Source: Limobrevibacterium gyesilva (GTDB taxonomy: Bacteria; Pseudomonadota; Alphaproteobacteria; Acetobacterales; Acetobacteraceae). From it: a stretch of DNA of 64,000 bases. Position numbers and translations under genes: made by a program. The DNA lies in the NCBI RefSeq assembly GCF_025989185.1, contig NZ_JAPDNT010000001.1, positions 1 to 64,000 on the forward strand, given 5' to 3'. This document shows, one piece after another, positions 27,809-39,527 of this stretch. Under the pieces are notes generated by a model, which worked only from the letters and a program-made list of their open reading frames with translations, had not been told where the DNA came from and did not search any database. The first letter of the stretch is position 1. Every line of letters starts with the position of its first letter.

Positions 27809-30259
27809 TCATTGCGTCGGTGGAAGAGAGGCGCGTGCTCGGGCCGATCGTCTGCCCATCAGGGAGAATACCAGGAGCATCACCGCCCCCCCCGCCGCCA
27901 CGACGCTGATCAGGCATCCGATCAGGAGACTGTTCGGCATGTAGTGGAAATCCACCTTGGACGTCCCCGCAGGTACCACCACCGCGCGCAGCAGCCCATC
28001 GGCCTTGTAGACCGGCACATCCTCGCCATTCACGCGCGCCCGCCAGCCCGGATAGGACAGTTCGCTGACGGTCAGGATCGCCGGACGATCCGATGTCACC
28101 TGCAGTTCCATCCGGTTCGGCCGATAGCGCAGCCAGCTGACCTGGCCGGAAGCGGGCGGACCGGCCGGATCGACGGCCGCTGTGGCGCCATCAGGCGCCC
28201 GGTCCAGGATCACCGTGCTGGACAGGTCGAAGCCCGGTTTCAACAGCCGGCGAAACTCGGGCAGCAGTTCTAGCGCCACCCCCCTGGAAGCCGGGGCGGG
28301 CTTCACGACTTCGTAACGGGTGGTGAGCCATGCATGCCCCATCCCCTTGCCGTAACGGAACAGAAACACGTCCGACCGGAACGGCGTATAGGTCGCATCG
28401 TCCATCGGGATCGACTCCAGGACCGAAGCGGCGGCGGGGTCGAGACCGTAATTGGCTGCCACGGCAGATACACCGGACGGATCTGTGGCGATCGTTCTTA
28501 CATCGAGAAGAACCAGCATCTGCTCGAATTCACGTGCCTTCAGGAACGCCTGAAACGGCGCCTTCAGCACAGGATTGTTGTAGCCGAACACATCGTAGAA
28601 ACCCGCCAGCGCGGCGATGCTGGGGTTCCAGACCGGGCCGGTTGGGGGCTCTCCGCTGCGGAAGTACATCACGCGCTGCGGGTCGTCCCCAGGTGGTGCA
28701 AGGCGCTCCAGCGGCCGACTTCCTGCCAGGCTTTCGGCGAAGCCGAGTTTGGCCATGCTGGCGACGTTCAACGCGACCGGGTTGCTGATGGACAAGAAGT
28801 TCCAGGCGACCAGGCCGCAGAAGATCGTGGCCAGGGCGTTCGCGGCGAAGGTTCCACGGATCAGGCTGAAGCAGAGCATCCAGGCCGCAGCCACGCCCAG
28901 GAAGACGGCACCGTTCGAGTCCAGCATCGAGGAGCCTTCGATGGCCCATGCAAGGCCGGAGAGAGCCGCGAGGCAGGCAATTGCGGCGCCAGCGGTTCGC
29001 AGCGCGTCGGCGCGGCTGATCTGCCGCCGCACCACCTGGTCGATGCCATAGGCGGCCAGCAGACTGGCGGCGAACAACACGTACGACGCGTAATAAGCGG
29101 GCTCCCTGATCATGTTCAAGAGCGGCAGCCAATAGAACAGATACGGGAGCCCGACATCGAACATGTATAAAATCGAAACGACAAGCAGAAAAATCAGGCA
29201 CAGTGCAAACCTGTTCCGGCTGCGATAGGCCGCGGCGCACCCCAGGGCCGCTGCGCAGAACATGAACGCGCCAATATAGGCGAAGAATGCCGACTCTTCC
29301 CTGGACAGGTTATAGATCACGAAGCCGGGAAGCTGCCATATTCCGAAATGGTAATAGGTGAAGGGCCTCAGCCCCATCCGCTGCAGGGTGCCCGCGGCGC
29401 CGAAGAGGCCCAGGAAGCGCACGGATGCCGAGGCGTACTCGACGACAGGCAGCAGCGACACGGCGGCCAGACCGATCCCGATGAGGCCGACCGAGCCATA
29501 GCGCAGGCCGCGCGGCGCGAGCGAGCGCCAGGTCCAGCCGGCCCACTGCGTATGAAACACGAACAGCAGGCAGATCAGCACAATCAGTTGGATCGCGGGT
29601 TGAGCGGGCTGGGCCAGGATGGTCATGCCAAGGCAAAGCCCGGCCAGGCTGATGTCACCCCAGTTCCGCAAGCCACGCTGCTCCGCGCGCACAAGAAACA
29701 GCACGGTCAGCGGCCACCACGCGAAGCCGGGCATTGCGTTGGCCCACCCCGCATAGGCCAGCGCATTCGGCGCGATCGCCCATGCCAGGCCTGCCGCCAC
29801 GGCGCCGGCGCGGTGCCATCCAAGCTGGACCACCAGGGCATACATGGTCATTGCCGACAGCCAGCTGTGGAAGACGATCTGGGCGCCGTAGAGGGTGGGG
29901 GAAAAGCCGCCATCCTGGGGCCAGAGCCAGAACAGCCAATGGAAGGGATAGAAAACGCCGTACTGCGGATAGCCGATGGTGGGAAAGCCCGAATTGGTAT
30001 GCGGGAGCCACAGCGGGAGCTCGCCCGCCCTCAACTGGCTCGCAACGTAATGCTCGAAGGGGTAGCTCATGTACTTGCCGTCGACGGCGCTCACCAGCCC
30101 GTCTGCGTGCAAGAAGAAATCGCGATATAGCAGCGCGACCACAGCAGTCAGGAAGACGACGTCCAGTGTCGTCATCGCGACGCCGCGGAGACGCCCAGGG
30201 GCCTTTGTGGCCACGCCTGTCAACGTCCCGGGAATTGCGGCGTCATCCGATCTGGCCAT
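27809..30259 (-). CDS. Large polytopic membrane protein, YfhO-like
   Basis: An 816-residue protein with about 12-14 hydrophobic helices in the first 560 residues and a C-terminal soluble region (about 590-780) ending in one more helix. Features such as DGKYMSYPFEHYV, PLWLPHTNSGFP, and the C-terminal SELSYPGWRARVNGE are typical of YfhO-like membrane proteins (GT-C-like fold), some of which move sugars onto lipoteichoic acid in Firmicutes. An in-frame stop two codons upstream limits the start to ATG 30259 or later (ATG 30175). Its place next to MBOAT/SGNH genes suggests work on an extracellular polymer (inference). Confidence 0.8.
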   Translation of the reverse strand: MARSDDAAIPGTLTGVATKAPGRLRGVAMTTLDVVFLTAVVALLYRDFFLHADGLVSAVDGKYMSYPFEHYVASQLRAGELPLWLPHTNSGFPTIGYPQYGVFYPFHWLFWLWPQDGGFSPTLYGAQIVFHSWLSAMTMYALVVQLGWHRAGAVAAGLAWAIAPNALAYAGWANAMPGFAWWPLTVLFLVRAEQRGLRNWGDISLAGLCLGMTILAQPAQPAIQLIVLICLLFVFHTQWAGWTWRSLAPRGLRYGSVGLIGIGLAAVSLLPVVEYASASVRFLGLFGAAGTLQRMGLRPFTYYHFGIWQLPGFVIYNLSREESAFFAYIGAFMFCAAALGCAAAYRSRNRFALCLIFLLVVSILYMFDVGLPYLFYWLPLLNMIREPAYYASYVLFAASLLAAYGIDQVVRRQISRADALRTAGAAIACLAALSGLAWAIEGSSMLDSNGAVFLGVAAAWMLCFSLIRGTFAANALATIFCGLVAWNFLSISNPVALNVASMAKLGFAESLAGSRPLERLAPPGDDPQRVMYFRSGEPPTGPVWNPSIAALAGFYDVFGYNNPVLKAPFQAFLKAREFEQMLVLLDVRTIATDPSGVSAVAANYGLDPAAASVLESIPMDDATYTPFRSDVFLFRYGKGMGHAWLTTRYEVVKPAPASRGVALELLPEFRRLLKPGFDLSSTVILDRAPDGATAAVDPAGPPASGQVSWLRYRPNRMELQVTSDRPAILTVSELSYPGWRARVNGEDVPVYKADGLLRAVVVPAGTSKVDFHYMPNSLLIGCLISVVAAGGAVMLLVFSLMGRRSARARASLPPTQ

Positions 30260-30489
30260 GGGTCATTCTGCGCTGGTGGAGAATGGGGCTTCGTCTCGGT
30301 AGGCCGTGGCGTATGTTCCGACATCGCTTCGATACGCATAGATCCGATATCGCGGTGCTGCAACTCCTGCCCATCGTTGGCCTCCAGCAGCACCGCGCCG
30401 GTCAGCCGGATGATCCCTCCCGGTCGTCGCCTCCGTCAATCTGGCGAACGTTCCGATAGTGGGTGAGGGCGCCAGGGATCGGGCGGCTC

Positions 30490-30522
30490 ATACCAGCGGC
30501 CATGAAGAATGACCGCCGGTAC
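30490..30522 (-). repeat. Imperfect palindrome, fully paired as minus-strand RNA
   Basis: ATACCAGCGGCCAT (30490-30503) faces ATGACCGCCGGTAC (30509-30522) across a 5-base loop. The three mismatches are all A-C on the + strand, which become U-G wobbles in the minus-strand RNA, so a 14-bp RNA stem forms. Its outer arm matches that of the 30602-30652 element. Confidence 0.7.
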
Positions 30523-30601
30523 GAGTCGTTATTTTACGCGCCGCCGCCCACCAAGCCCGCGACAGGCACGCGCTTGCGTGCCGCAAGCGGATCGGCGCGC
30601 A

Positions 30602-30652
30602 ATACCAACGGCCCTTGACGATGGAAGGGTCATCGTCAAGGGCCGTTGGTAT
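30602..30652. repeat. Perfect 22-bp inverted repeat
   Basis: Two 22-base arms (30602-30623 and 30631-30652) are exact reverse complements around the 7-base loop GAAGGGT. The left arm starts ATACCAACGGCCCTTGACG. It lies 36 bases after the stop codon of the MBOAT gene. No T-run follows on the minus strand, so it looks more like a repetitive extragenic palindrome or small mobile element than an ordinary terminator. Confidence 0.9.
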
Positions 30653-30687
30653 CAGGCGGATCCATGACCGACCGGCAGAGAGAGACG

Positions 30688-32115
30688 TCAGAACTGGAAA
30701 TAGATGAACGGCACGGAGATGTCGGTGCGCGAAAACAATTCGAGAACCAGCAAGGCAAGCGCAAAGGCGGAGGACACCTTGAGCATCCCCGCGAACCCCG
30801 CCCCTGAGCTGAGCCAGTACTGCAGGCGACGGTCGCGGTCCAGGACGACCCATAGCAGGGTGGCGATGATCAGCGGTAGGAAACGGTCGGGGAGCGACAG
30901 GTCGGGGGCGAGGGAGCCCGCGAACAAGTCGCCCAGCACCTTCCAGGTCGTTGCGAAATCGGGCGCCCGGAACGCCACCCAGCCCAGGGTAACGCCGAGG
31001 AACGTGACCGCGGTCGCGGCGGCGCGGCCGAGCGCATGCCTGACCGCGCCAACCGGGGGCGGGGCGCCGCGCCATTCGCGCCAGGCCCGGTGCGCGGCCA
31101 GCAGGATGCCGTGGTACAGGCCCCATGCCAGGAAGTTCCAGCTGGCGCCGTGCCACAGCCCGCCGAGCCCCATGGTGATCAGCAGGTTCACGTAAACCCG
31201 CGCCTTGCCGCGGCGATTGCCGCCGAGCGGGATGTAGAGATAGTCGCGCAGCCAGGTGGACAGCGAAATGTGCCAGCGCCGCCAGAACTCGGCGATGTTG
31301 GCAGCGAGATAAGGGCGCTCGAAATTCGGTGGGAATTCATACCCGAGCAATCGGGCACAGCCGCGGGCGATGTCGGTGTAGCCGGCAAAGTCGAAATAGA
31401 TCTGCATCGAAAAGGCGAGCGTGCCGATCCAGGCGGCGAGGGCGCCGGACTCGCCCACGCCGCCGTTGAAATAGGCGTTGGCGATGACGGCAAAGTTATC
31501 GGCGAACACGGTCTTCTTGATCAGGCCCTTGACGATCTGCACCGCACCCCAGCGCAGATCTTCGCCGGAGAGGCGGCGATGGGCAGCCAGCTGCGGGAAG
31601 AAATGCCCGGGCCGGATGATCGGGCCGGCGACCAGATGCGGGAAGAACGAGATGAACAGGGCGAAGTCGACGAAATTGCGGCGGGCGGGAACGTTGCCGC
31701 GATAGACGTCGACATTGTACGAGATCGCCTCGAACGTGTAGAACGAGATCGCCACCGGCAGCACGACATGCAGCGCCAGCACGCCGGCCGGCAGCGTCGC
31801 CAGGCTGGACAGGCTGGCGACGAAGAAGCCGAAATACTTGAAGAAGCCGAGCAGGCCGAGATTGGCCGCGACCGCGAAGGCCAGCAGGGCTTTCGCCCCC
31901 CTGCCCGCCTGCAGAGCGCCGCCGATCGCCAGCCCGGTGAAGAAGTTGAACACCACGCAGGCGGCCAGCAGCAGCATCAGCCTGGTGTCCCACATGCCGT
32001 AAAAGGCGAAGCTGGCGACGACCAGGATGGCGCGGGCGCCACGCGGCGGCGAGACCTGGCAGGCCAGCATCACGGCCGCGAAGAACATCCAGAATTCGAA
32101 CGAGTTGAACAGCAC
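30688..32115 (-). CDS. MBOAT O-acyltransferase, AlgI-like
   Basis: A 475-residue polytopic membrane protein of the MBOAT family, alginate acetyltransferase AlgI group. Motifs: FFKYFGFF (91-98), QIYFDFAGYTDIARG (238-252), RRWHISLSTWLRDYLYIPLGG (279-299, conserved His282) and the catalytic His322 in GLGGLWHGASWNF. Such proteins carry acetyl from a cytoplasmic donor across the membrane to a periplasmic SGNH partner that acetylates a polysaccharide. The partner here is very likely the SGNH-like gene immediately upstream, ten bases away. The polymer is unknown. Confidence 0.92.
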   Translation of the reverse strand: MLFNSFEFWMFFAAVMLACQVSPPRGARAILVVASFAFYGMWDTRLMLLLAACVVFNFFTGLAIGGALQAGRGAKALLAFAVAANLGLLGFFKYFGFFVASLSSLATLPAGVLALHVVLPVAISFYTFEAISYNVDVYRGNVPARRNFVDFALFISFFPHLVAGPIIRPGHFFPQLAAHRRLSGEDLRWGAVQIVKGLIKKTVFADNFAVIANAYFNGGVGESGALAAWIGTLAFSMQIYFDFAGYTDIARGCARLLGYEFPPNFERPYLAANIAEFWRRWHISLSTWLRDYLYIPLGGNRRGKARVYVNLLITMGLGGLWHGASWNFLAWGLYHGILLAAHRAWREWRGAPPPVGAVRHALGRAAATAVTFLGVTLGWVAFRAPDFATTWKVLGDLFAGSLAPDLSLPDRFLPLIIATLLWVVLDRDRRLQYWLSSGAGFAGMLKVSSAFALALLVLELFSRTDISVPFIYFQF

Positions 32116-32124
32116 GGTAGCGCC

Positions 32125-33240
32125 CTACTTCGCCGGCGGCAGACGCTGCAGCACCGCCTCTGCCAGCTGGCCGGAAAAGAGCACGCGGCCACCGCTGTTC
32201 AGATGCAGATAGTCGAAAAAATATTCCGGCCGCTCAAGATCGTCGAACTGCGTTGCCGACAGCAGCGCCAGCCGGCCGCCGGCCTGGAGATCGGCCAGGG
32301 TACCGGTTGGTTGTGGGTCCGCGGCTACGAGCGAATGGAGCGGCCCGCGCGGAATGCGGAACACGATCAGCTTCACCCCGGCCTGCGCGCACAACGCCGC
32401 GATCCGTCCGTACCAGAGCCGGCGGTACTGCGCCGATCCAGGATTGTCCGGGAAGCGGCCGGCGAAGGCGTGCAGGGTCTTGCCATATTCCGCCAGGCCT
32501 GCCGTCTGCAGCGGCAACAAGCCCGCCGGGACGGACAAGGCGCCCGTCGCGTCGTCGGCCCGAAGCCCGGCCAGCGAAGGTGCCCGGCCCGCGTAGGCGC
32601 CGAGCCATTCGACACCGTGATCGCGCCACAACTCGACGTTCTGCATGCGCGTCTGCGGGTCGTCCAGCAGGTTCGTGACGTCGGTCTTGTAGAAGGAACC
32701 CTCGGTCACAAACGCCTTCATCGCCTCGATCTTCGCGGCCAGCGGGTGGAACGATGCGGGGAAATCGAAAACATCGGCCCAGCCGAGCAATGGATGGACG
32801 AACGCAATATCCGTCAGCGCATCCGCCAGGGCCAACGGGTCGTTGTCGTGGTAGGAGGGCGCCATCATCACCACGGCCGCGTAGCGGCGATCCGAGGCGA
32901 GGATCTGACGGAGAATATAGAACCAGGCCCGCGGATTGGTTCCGCCCACCGCGGCATTGACGAAGGCCGTCGGCCGGCCCAGGCGCTCCGCGGCGGCGGT
33001 GGCAAGCGGCGCGGAGAAGCCTTCCCCGACGCGGGAATCGCCTATGACGAGGACGGCCTGGCGATCCTGCGGCGCGGCGCGTGCATTGGCCAGCGCCAGC
33101 CGGACCTGCCCCAGGGCCGACAGCGGCTCGATCCACTGGAAATACCAGCCGCTGCGAAAAATGGCGGCATCGGTCGCGAGGAACACAGCGAGGCCGACGC
33201 ACAGCCACAGCCCGACCGATCGTCGTCGTATCGGCTGCAT
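32125..33240 (-). CDS. SGNH-like membrane-anchored protein, probable acetyltransferase partner
   Basis: A 371-residue protein with an N-terminal signal anchor (about residues 8-27, GLWLCVGLAVFLATDAAIF) and an extracytoplasmic domain. VLVIGDSRVGEG (Ser69 in GDSR) and the C-terminal FFDYLHLNSGG (D-x-x-H) are the block I and block V elements of SGNH hydrolase/AlgJ-AlgX-like acetyltransferases. ATG 33240 is preferred over 33288 because GGAG lies eight bases before it and the anchor then starts near the N-terminus. It is ten bases upstream of the MBOAT gene and likely coupled with it. Confidence 0.82.
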   Translation of the reverse strand: MQPIRRRSVGLWLCVGLAVFLATDAAIFRSGWYFQWIEPLSALGQVRLALANARAAPQDRQAVLVIGDSRVGEGFSAPLATAAAERLGRPTAFVNAAVGGTNPRAWFYILRQILASDRRYAAVVMMAPSYHDNDPLALADALTDIAFVHPLLGWADVFDFPASFHPLAAKIEAMKAFVTEGSFYKTDVTNLLDDPQTRMQNVELWRDHGVEWLGAYAGRAPSLAGLRADDATGALSVPAGLLPLQTAGLAEYGKTLHAFAGRFPDNPGSAQYRRLWYGRIAALCAQAGVKLIVFRIPRGPLHSLVAADPQPTGTLADLQAGGRLALLSATQFDDLERPEYFFDYLHLNSGGRVLFSGQLAEAVLQRLPPAK

Positions 33241-33363
33241 GTACCGCACTCCGCCGAGCTCGGGCCAGGTGACCGCCGGCAGCGCCACCGCTTACCCAGA
33301 ATGGGTGTGGCACGCAATGGCGGGGCCGGGCCGGCGCTGCAATCAGACGCGCCGGCGTTTGGT

Positions 33364-34785
33364 TCAGTGGCCGGCGTTCTCGCCCGAGAAATCCGGCGCC
33401 TCCAGGCCCGAGGCTTCCAGCTGCTCCACCAGCGCCAGCTTCAGCCGCTCCAGCCCGGCCTCCCCGGTCGCCTCTGCCCGCGCCACCAGCACCGCCTGGG
33501 TGTTGGAGGCGCGCAGCAGCCACCAGCCGTCGTCAGTCAGCACGCGCACGCCGTCGGTGTCCGACAGCTTCGCGCCGGCGGACTTGAGACGGGCCGCGAC
33601 TTCCTCGATCACCTCGAACTTGCGGTGGTCGTCGCAGTTGAAGCGCAGCTCCGGCGTGTTGATGACATGCGGCAAGGCGGCGCGTACCGCCGACAGCTTG
33701 CCGGGCATGCGCGCGACGATGCCCAGCAGGCGCACCGCGGCGTAGAGCGCGTCGTCGAAGCCGTACCATTTGTCGGCGAAGAACACGTGGCCGGACATCT
33801 CGCCGGCCAGCGGGCAGCCGGTCTCGGCCATCTTCGCCTTGATCAGGCTGTGGCCGGTCTTCCACATCAGCGGCGCGCCGCCGGCCTTCGCCACCTCGTC
33901 GAACAGCACCTGGCTGGCCTTCACGTCGGCGATGATGGTGGCGCCCGGATGCGCTTTCAGCACGTCGCGCGCCAGCACCACCAGCAACTGGTCGCCGAAC
34001 ATCATGACGCCGGAATCGTCCACCACGCCGATGCGGTCGGCGTCGCCGTCGAAGGCGATGCCCAGGTCGGCGCCGCGCGTGCGCACCTCGGTCACCAGCG
34101 CGTCGAGATTCTTCGGCACGGTGGGGTCGGGATGGTGGTTGGGGAAGCGGCCGTCGATATCGGAGAACAGCACGGTGTGGTTGCCCGGCAGTTTCTGCAC
34201 CAGGCGCTGCAGCACCTCGCCGGCGGCGCCGTTGCCGTTGTCCCAGACGATGTTCAGCGCCCGCGCGCCGCCGTCCCAATCCTGCACGAGGCGGTCGATA
34301 TAGGCACCGGAGACGTCCACCAGCCGGTCGCTGCCGGCGGCCTTGGCCACCACGTCGCCGGTCGCGGCCATCCGGCCGAGATCGCGGATCTGCGTGCCGA
34401 AGAACGGCTTGCCGTTCAGCATCATCTTGAAGCCGTTGTAGTCGGGCGGGTTGTGGCTGCCGGTCAGCATGATGGCGCCGCCGGTCTTCATGGTCGTGGC
34501 GGCGTAGTACAGCATCGGCGTCGGGCCGAGGCCGATGCGGATCACCTCCATCCCGCTGTCCTTCAGGCCGGCGACGAGATGCGGCTCCAGCACCGGCGAG
34601 GACATGCGGCCGTCGTACCCGACCGCCACGGTGGTGCCGCCGCCGCGCGCCACCACGCTGCCGAAGCAGCGGCCGATGGCGTGGGCGTCGGCCGGGTGCA
34701 GGGTGCGGCCGACGATGCCGCGGATGTCGTATTCGCGCAGGACTGTGGGGTCGAAGGCGTGCGTGAAGGCCATGGACTCGCTCAT
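33364..34785 (-). CDS. Phosphomannomutase/phosphoglucomutase
   Basis: A 473-residue alpha-D-phosphohexomutase of the AlgC/ManB type, interconverting hexose 6- and 1-phosphates in the cytosol. Four family motifs are present: phosphoserine Ser110 in [11 protein letters not shown], metal loop DGDAD (246-250), sugar-binding GEMSGH (328-333) and phosphate-binding RASNTQ (about 433). With galU directly upstream it would feed UDP-glucose (or mannose-1-phosphate for GDP-mannose) to polymer synthesis. Start ATG 34785; ATG four codons later is possible. Confidence 0.93.
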   Translation of the reverse strand: MSESMAFTHAFDPTVLREYDIRGIVGRTLHPADAHAIGRCFGSVVARGGGTTVAVGYDGRMSSPVLEPHLVAGLKDSGMEVIRIGLGPTPMLYYAATTMKTGGAIMLTGSHNPPDYNGFKMMLNGKPFFGTQIRDLGRMAATGDVVAKAAGSDRLVDVSGAYIDRLVQDWDGGARALNIVWDNGNGAAGEVLQRLVQKLPGNHTVLFSDIDGRFPNHHPDPTVPKNLDALVTEVRTRGADLGIAFDGDADRIGVVDDSGVMMFGDQLLVVLARDVLKAHPGATIIADVKASQVLFDEVAKAGGAPLMWKTGHSLIKAKMAETGCPLAGEMSGHVFFADKWYGFDDALYAAVRLLGIVARMPGKLSAVRAALPHVINTPELRFNCDDHRKFEVIEEVAARLKSAGAKLSDTDGVRVLTDDGWWLLRASNTQAVLVARAEATGEAGLERLKLALVEQLEASGLEAPDFSGENAGH

Positions 34786-34810
34786 TCGGTGGGAGACGGC
34801 GGCACGGGGG

Positions 34811-35680
34811 TCAGGCGTAGGTCTTCAGGAAGGCGCGCACGGCGGGCGCCATTTCCGGCCGCTTCAGGGCAAAGGCGATCTGCGCCTCCAGGAAGCCGAC
34901 CTTGTCGCCGCAGTCGAAGCGGCGGCCCTCGTAGCGCAGGCCGTGGAACGGCACCTGGCCGATCAGCTTGGCCATGGCGTCGGTGAGCTGCACCTCGTTG
35001 CCGGCGCCGCGCTCCATGCGGCTGAGATACTCGACGACTTTCGGAACCAGCACGTAACGGCCGATGATGGACAGGTTGGACGGCGCGTCCTCGGGCTTCG
35101 GCTTCTCGACCAGGCCCTTCACCTCGACCAGCCGGCCGTCGTCCTTGCCGATGTCCAGGATGCCGTAGCGGTTGGTCTGCTCGCGCGGCACCTCGGTCAC
35201 CGCAACGACGCAGCCGCCGGTCTGGGCATAGGCGTCCGCGAGCTGCTTGGTGCAGGGGGTTTCGGACAGCACGAGATCGTCCGGGAGCAGGATGGCGAAC
35301 GGGTCGTCGTCGATGAAGGCGCGGGCGCACCAGATGGCGTGGCCAAGGCCCAGCGGCTCCTGCTGACGCACGGTGACGACGGCGCCGGGGGGGAGCTGCG
35401 CGTCGCGCAGCATCTTGAGCTCGGCGTCCTTGCCGCGCGCACGCAGCGTCGCTTCCAACTCGTAGGCGATGTCGAAATGCTCGACGATGGCGGTCTTGCC
35501 GCGGCCGGTGACCAGGCAGAACTGTTCGATGCCTGCTGCGCGCGCCTCGTCGACCGCGTACTGGATCAGCGGCTTGTCGACGACGGGCAGCATCTCCTTC
35601 GCCATCGCCTTGGTGGCTGGCAGGAAGCGGGTGCCCAGGCCGGCGACGGGAAGAACGGCCTTGCGCAGCGGCTTGATCAC
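34811..35680 (-). CDS. galU: UTP-glucose-1-phosphate uridylyltransferase
   Basis: A 289-residue nucleotidyltransferase making UDP-glucose from UTP and glucose-1-phosphate. [11 protein letters not shown] (14-24) is the nucleotide/phosphate loop, with [14 protein letters not shown] next, then LPDD and [12 protein letters not shown], and the C-terminal [10 protein letters not shown]. The start is taken as GTG 35680, which gives the canonical [11 protein letters not shown] opening with GAGGA upstream; an earlier in-frame start at 35737 would add 19 unrelated residues. The mutase gene follows after 25 bases. Confidence 0.95.
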   Translation of the reverse strand: MIKPLRKAVLPVAGLGTRFLPATKAMAKEMLPVVDKPLIQYAVDEARAAGIEQFCLVTGRGKTAIVEHFDIAYELEATLRARGKDAELKMLRDAQLPPGAVVTVRQQEPLGLGHAIWCARAFIDDDPFAILLPDDLVLSETPCTKQLADAYAQTGGCVVAVTEVPREQTNRYGILDIGKDDGRLVEVKGLVEKPKPEDAPSNLSIIGRYVLVPKVVEYLSRMERGAGNEVQLTDAMAKLIGQVPFHGLRYEGRRFDCGDKVGFLEAQIAFALKRPEMAPAVRAFLKTYA

Positions 35681-35826
35681 GATATCGGGTCCTCGCTCAC
35701 GAAACGTCTCCTTCTTAAGCCAGTTCCCGCAGGCCAAATTGTGGCGGCCGGCGGCCCGGCTTTTCGCCCTTGGTTCCTGCCATGCGTGCGCAGGGCCGAC
35801 AAGCGCAACTCATTGTCAACGCCGGG

Positions 35827-36260
35827 TCAGGACAGAAGAATGTCGCGCGCCTGGTTGATGCGCGCGGCCAGCCAGTCCGACCCGCCGCTGTCGGGATGGG
35901 CGCCGCGCACCAGGCGGCGATGGGCGGCGCGGATCTCGGCCTCGCTGGCGCCGGGCTTGAGGCCGAGGACCTGGTAGGCTTCGGCGCGGCTCATCGGGCC
36001 GGAACGCGGCGCGTCGGGCCGGGGGGTGGAGGGGCTACCGGGTTGGATGACCCAGCTCCAGACCAGCGGGCCCAGCATCACCAGGGCCGCCAGCGCGGTG
36101 GCGCCGCGGCCGGTCAGGAACAGCAGCGCCGCCAGCAGCAATCCGCCGATGGCGGCCACCCAGATGCCCATCGACTTCAGCGTGGCGACCTGGGCGCGGG
36201 AGAACATGCCCAGCGCGCCCATGAGCACCAGCAGGCTCGCCAGCCCCAGGATGAGTGCGA

Positions 36261-36264
<4 letters not shown>
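35827..36264 (-). CDS. Membrane-anchored J-domain protein
   Basis: A 145-residue protein with two or three N-terminal hydrophobic helices (about 2-20, 33-50, 55-73), a Pro-rich linker, and a C-terminal J domain (about 92-145: AEAYQVLGLKPGASEAEIRAAHRRL, HPD at 123-125). The HPD tripeptide is what stimulates DnaK ATPase, so it probably recruits DnaK to the membrane, as DjlA/DjlC-type and TIM14-like proteins do. Its ATG overlaps the malic enzyme stop by four bases, implying translational coupling. Confidence 0.87.
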
Positions 36265-38603
<2,339 letters not shown>

Positions 38604-38688
38604 CTTCCCTCGCGAACAGCGCGGGCAGGATCGGCGGGTTGTGCGGGCGACGCAACCGCTGCCCGATGCGTGGCGTCAGGAGCGGTTA

Positions 38689-38771
38689 TGCGGTCGAGAA
38701 GACTCGAACTTCCACGAGGTTTCCCTCACAAGCACCTCAAGCTTGCGCGTCTACCATTCCGCCACGACCGC
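38689..38771 (-). tRNA. tRNA-Leu (anticodon GAG)
   Basis: Read on the minus strand, the acceptor stem GCGGTCG pairs with CGACCGC, the D arm starts GGCGGAATGGTAGACGC, the anticodon stem CAAGC/GCTTG encloses loop TTGAGGT giving anticodon GAG, a long variable arm (GAGG/CCTC) marks a class II tRNA, and the T loop is TTCGAGT. It reads CUC and CUU leucine codons. The CCA end is not encoded. A promoter at 38807-38835 fits. Confidence 0.95.
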
Positions 38772-38806
38772 ATCGCGTAGGGCGCTATCGGCGCCCGGGC
38801 GACGGG

Positions 38807-38835
38807 GGTATAGCGGATGAGTCAAAAGGCATCAA
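38807..38835 (-). promoter_or_regulatory. Promoter of tRNA-Leu
   Basis: On the minus strand TTGATG (38835-38830) and TATACC (38812-38807) are 17 bases apart, ending 35 bases before the tRNA 5' end. The -35 box lies inside the first codons of the divergent lipB if that gene starts at 38817. Confidence 0.55.
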
Positions 38836-39503
38836 TGACCGACATATGCGAGATGACGGCCCCGCTCGAATGGCGTGTGAGCGACGGGCTGACCGCCTAT
38901 CCCGAAGCCCTGGCCACGATGGCCGCACGGGTCGCCGCGATCCGCGCCGGCACCGCGTCCGAGCTGGTGTGGCTCGTGGAGCATCCGCCGCTCTACACCG
39001 CGGGGACGTCGGCGAACCGCGCCGACCTGCAGGACCCCGGGCGGTTTCCAACCTTCGACGCCGGCCGCGGCGGGCAATGGACCTATCATGGCCCCGGCCA
39101 GCGCACCGGCTACGTGATGCTGGATTTGACCCGGCCGCACGGCACGGTGCGGCCGCGCGACGTGCGCAGCTTCGTGCATGGGCTGGAGGAGTGGCTGATC
39201 CGCACGCTGGACCGGTTCAACGTGCGCGGGGAGCGGCGCGAGGGGCGCGTAGGCATCTGGGTCGCCGACCGCCTGACCGGCACCGAGGCGAAGATCGGCG
39301 CGCTGGGCGTGCGGGTGACGCGCTGGGTGAGCTGGCACGGCGTCGCGCTGAACGTGGAGCCGGATCTGAGCCATTTCGGGGGTATCGTCCCCTGCGGCAT
39401 CCGCGAGCACGGCGTGACCAGCCTGCATGCGCTGGGCATTCCGGTGACCATGGCGGAGGCCGATTCGGCGCTGCGCACGGCGTGGGGCGACGTGTTCGGC
39501 TGA
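38817..39503 (+). CDS. lipB: Lipoyl(octanoyl) transferase
   Basis: A protein of up to 228 residues that moves octanoate from acyl carrier protein to lipoyl-dependent enzymes. The motif [11 protein letters not shown] is at 85-95, the catalytic Lys159 lies in [12 protein letters not shown], and the catalytic Cys193 in GIVPCGI. ATGs at 38817, 38835 and 38853 are in frame; the family similarity begins at [10 protein letters not shown], so 38853 is plausible and would free the tRNA promoter from coding sequence. lipA is not in the window. Confidence 0.94.
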   Translation: MSQKASMTDICEMTAPLEWRVSDGLTAYPEALATMAARVAAIRAGTASELVWLVEHPPLYTAGTSANRADLQDPGRFPTFDAGRGGQWTYHGPGQRTGYVMLDLTRPHGTVRPRDVRSFVHGLEEWLIRTLDRFNVRGERREGRVGIWVADRLTGTEAKIGALGVRVTRWVSWHGVALNVEPDLSHFGGIVPCGIREHGVTSLHALGIPVTMAEADSALRTAWGDVFG

Positions 39504-39527
39504 CCCGGCGCTCCCGGCCGCGGGTCG

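Larger units (their letters stand above)
30260..30687. other. Intergenic region between the MBOAT and YfhO-like genes
   Basis: This 428-base stretch holds no supported gene. Its lower half (30260-30480) shows nothing clear beyond an open minus-strand frame without recognisable product. Its upper half holds two related palindromes (30490-30522 and 30602-30652) and a pair of mutually exclusive small hairpins at 30565-30589. Any transcript from the MBOAT gene into the YfhO-like gene would contain all of them. Confidence 0.6.

Noticed and set aside
30260..30480. Minus-strand open frame upstream of the YfhO-like gene
   Set aside because: About 65 codons without a ribosome-binding site or any recognisable family; composition is not clearly coding.
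31036..34986. An uninterrupted plus-strand frame of about 1,316 codons
   Set aside because: It is antisense to the MBOAT, SGNH-like, phosphohexomutase and galU genes and has no recognisable domain.
35814..35819. Perfect TTGACA (minus strand) as galU promoter -35
   Set aside because: It lies at the end of the J-domain gene and no acceptable -10 box is found 16-18 bases downstream.
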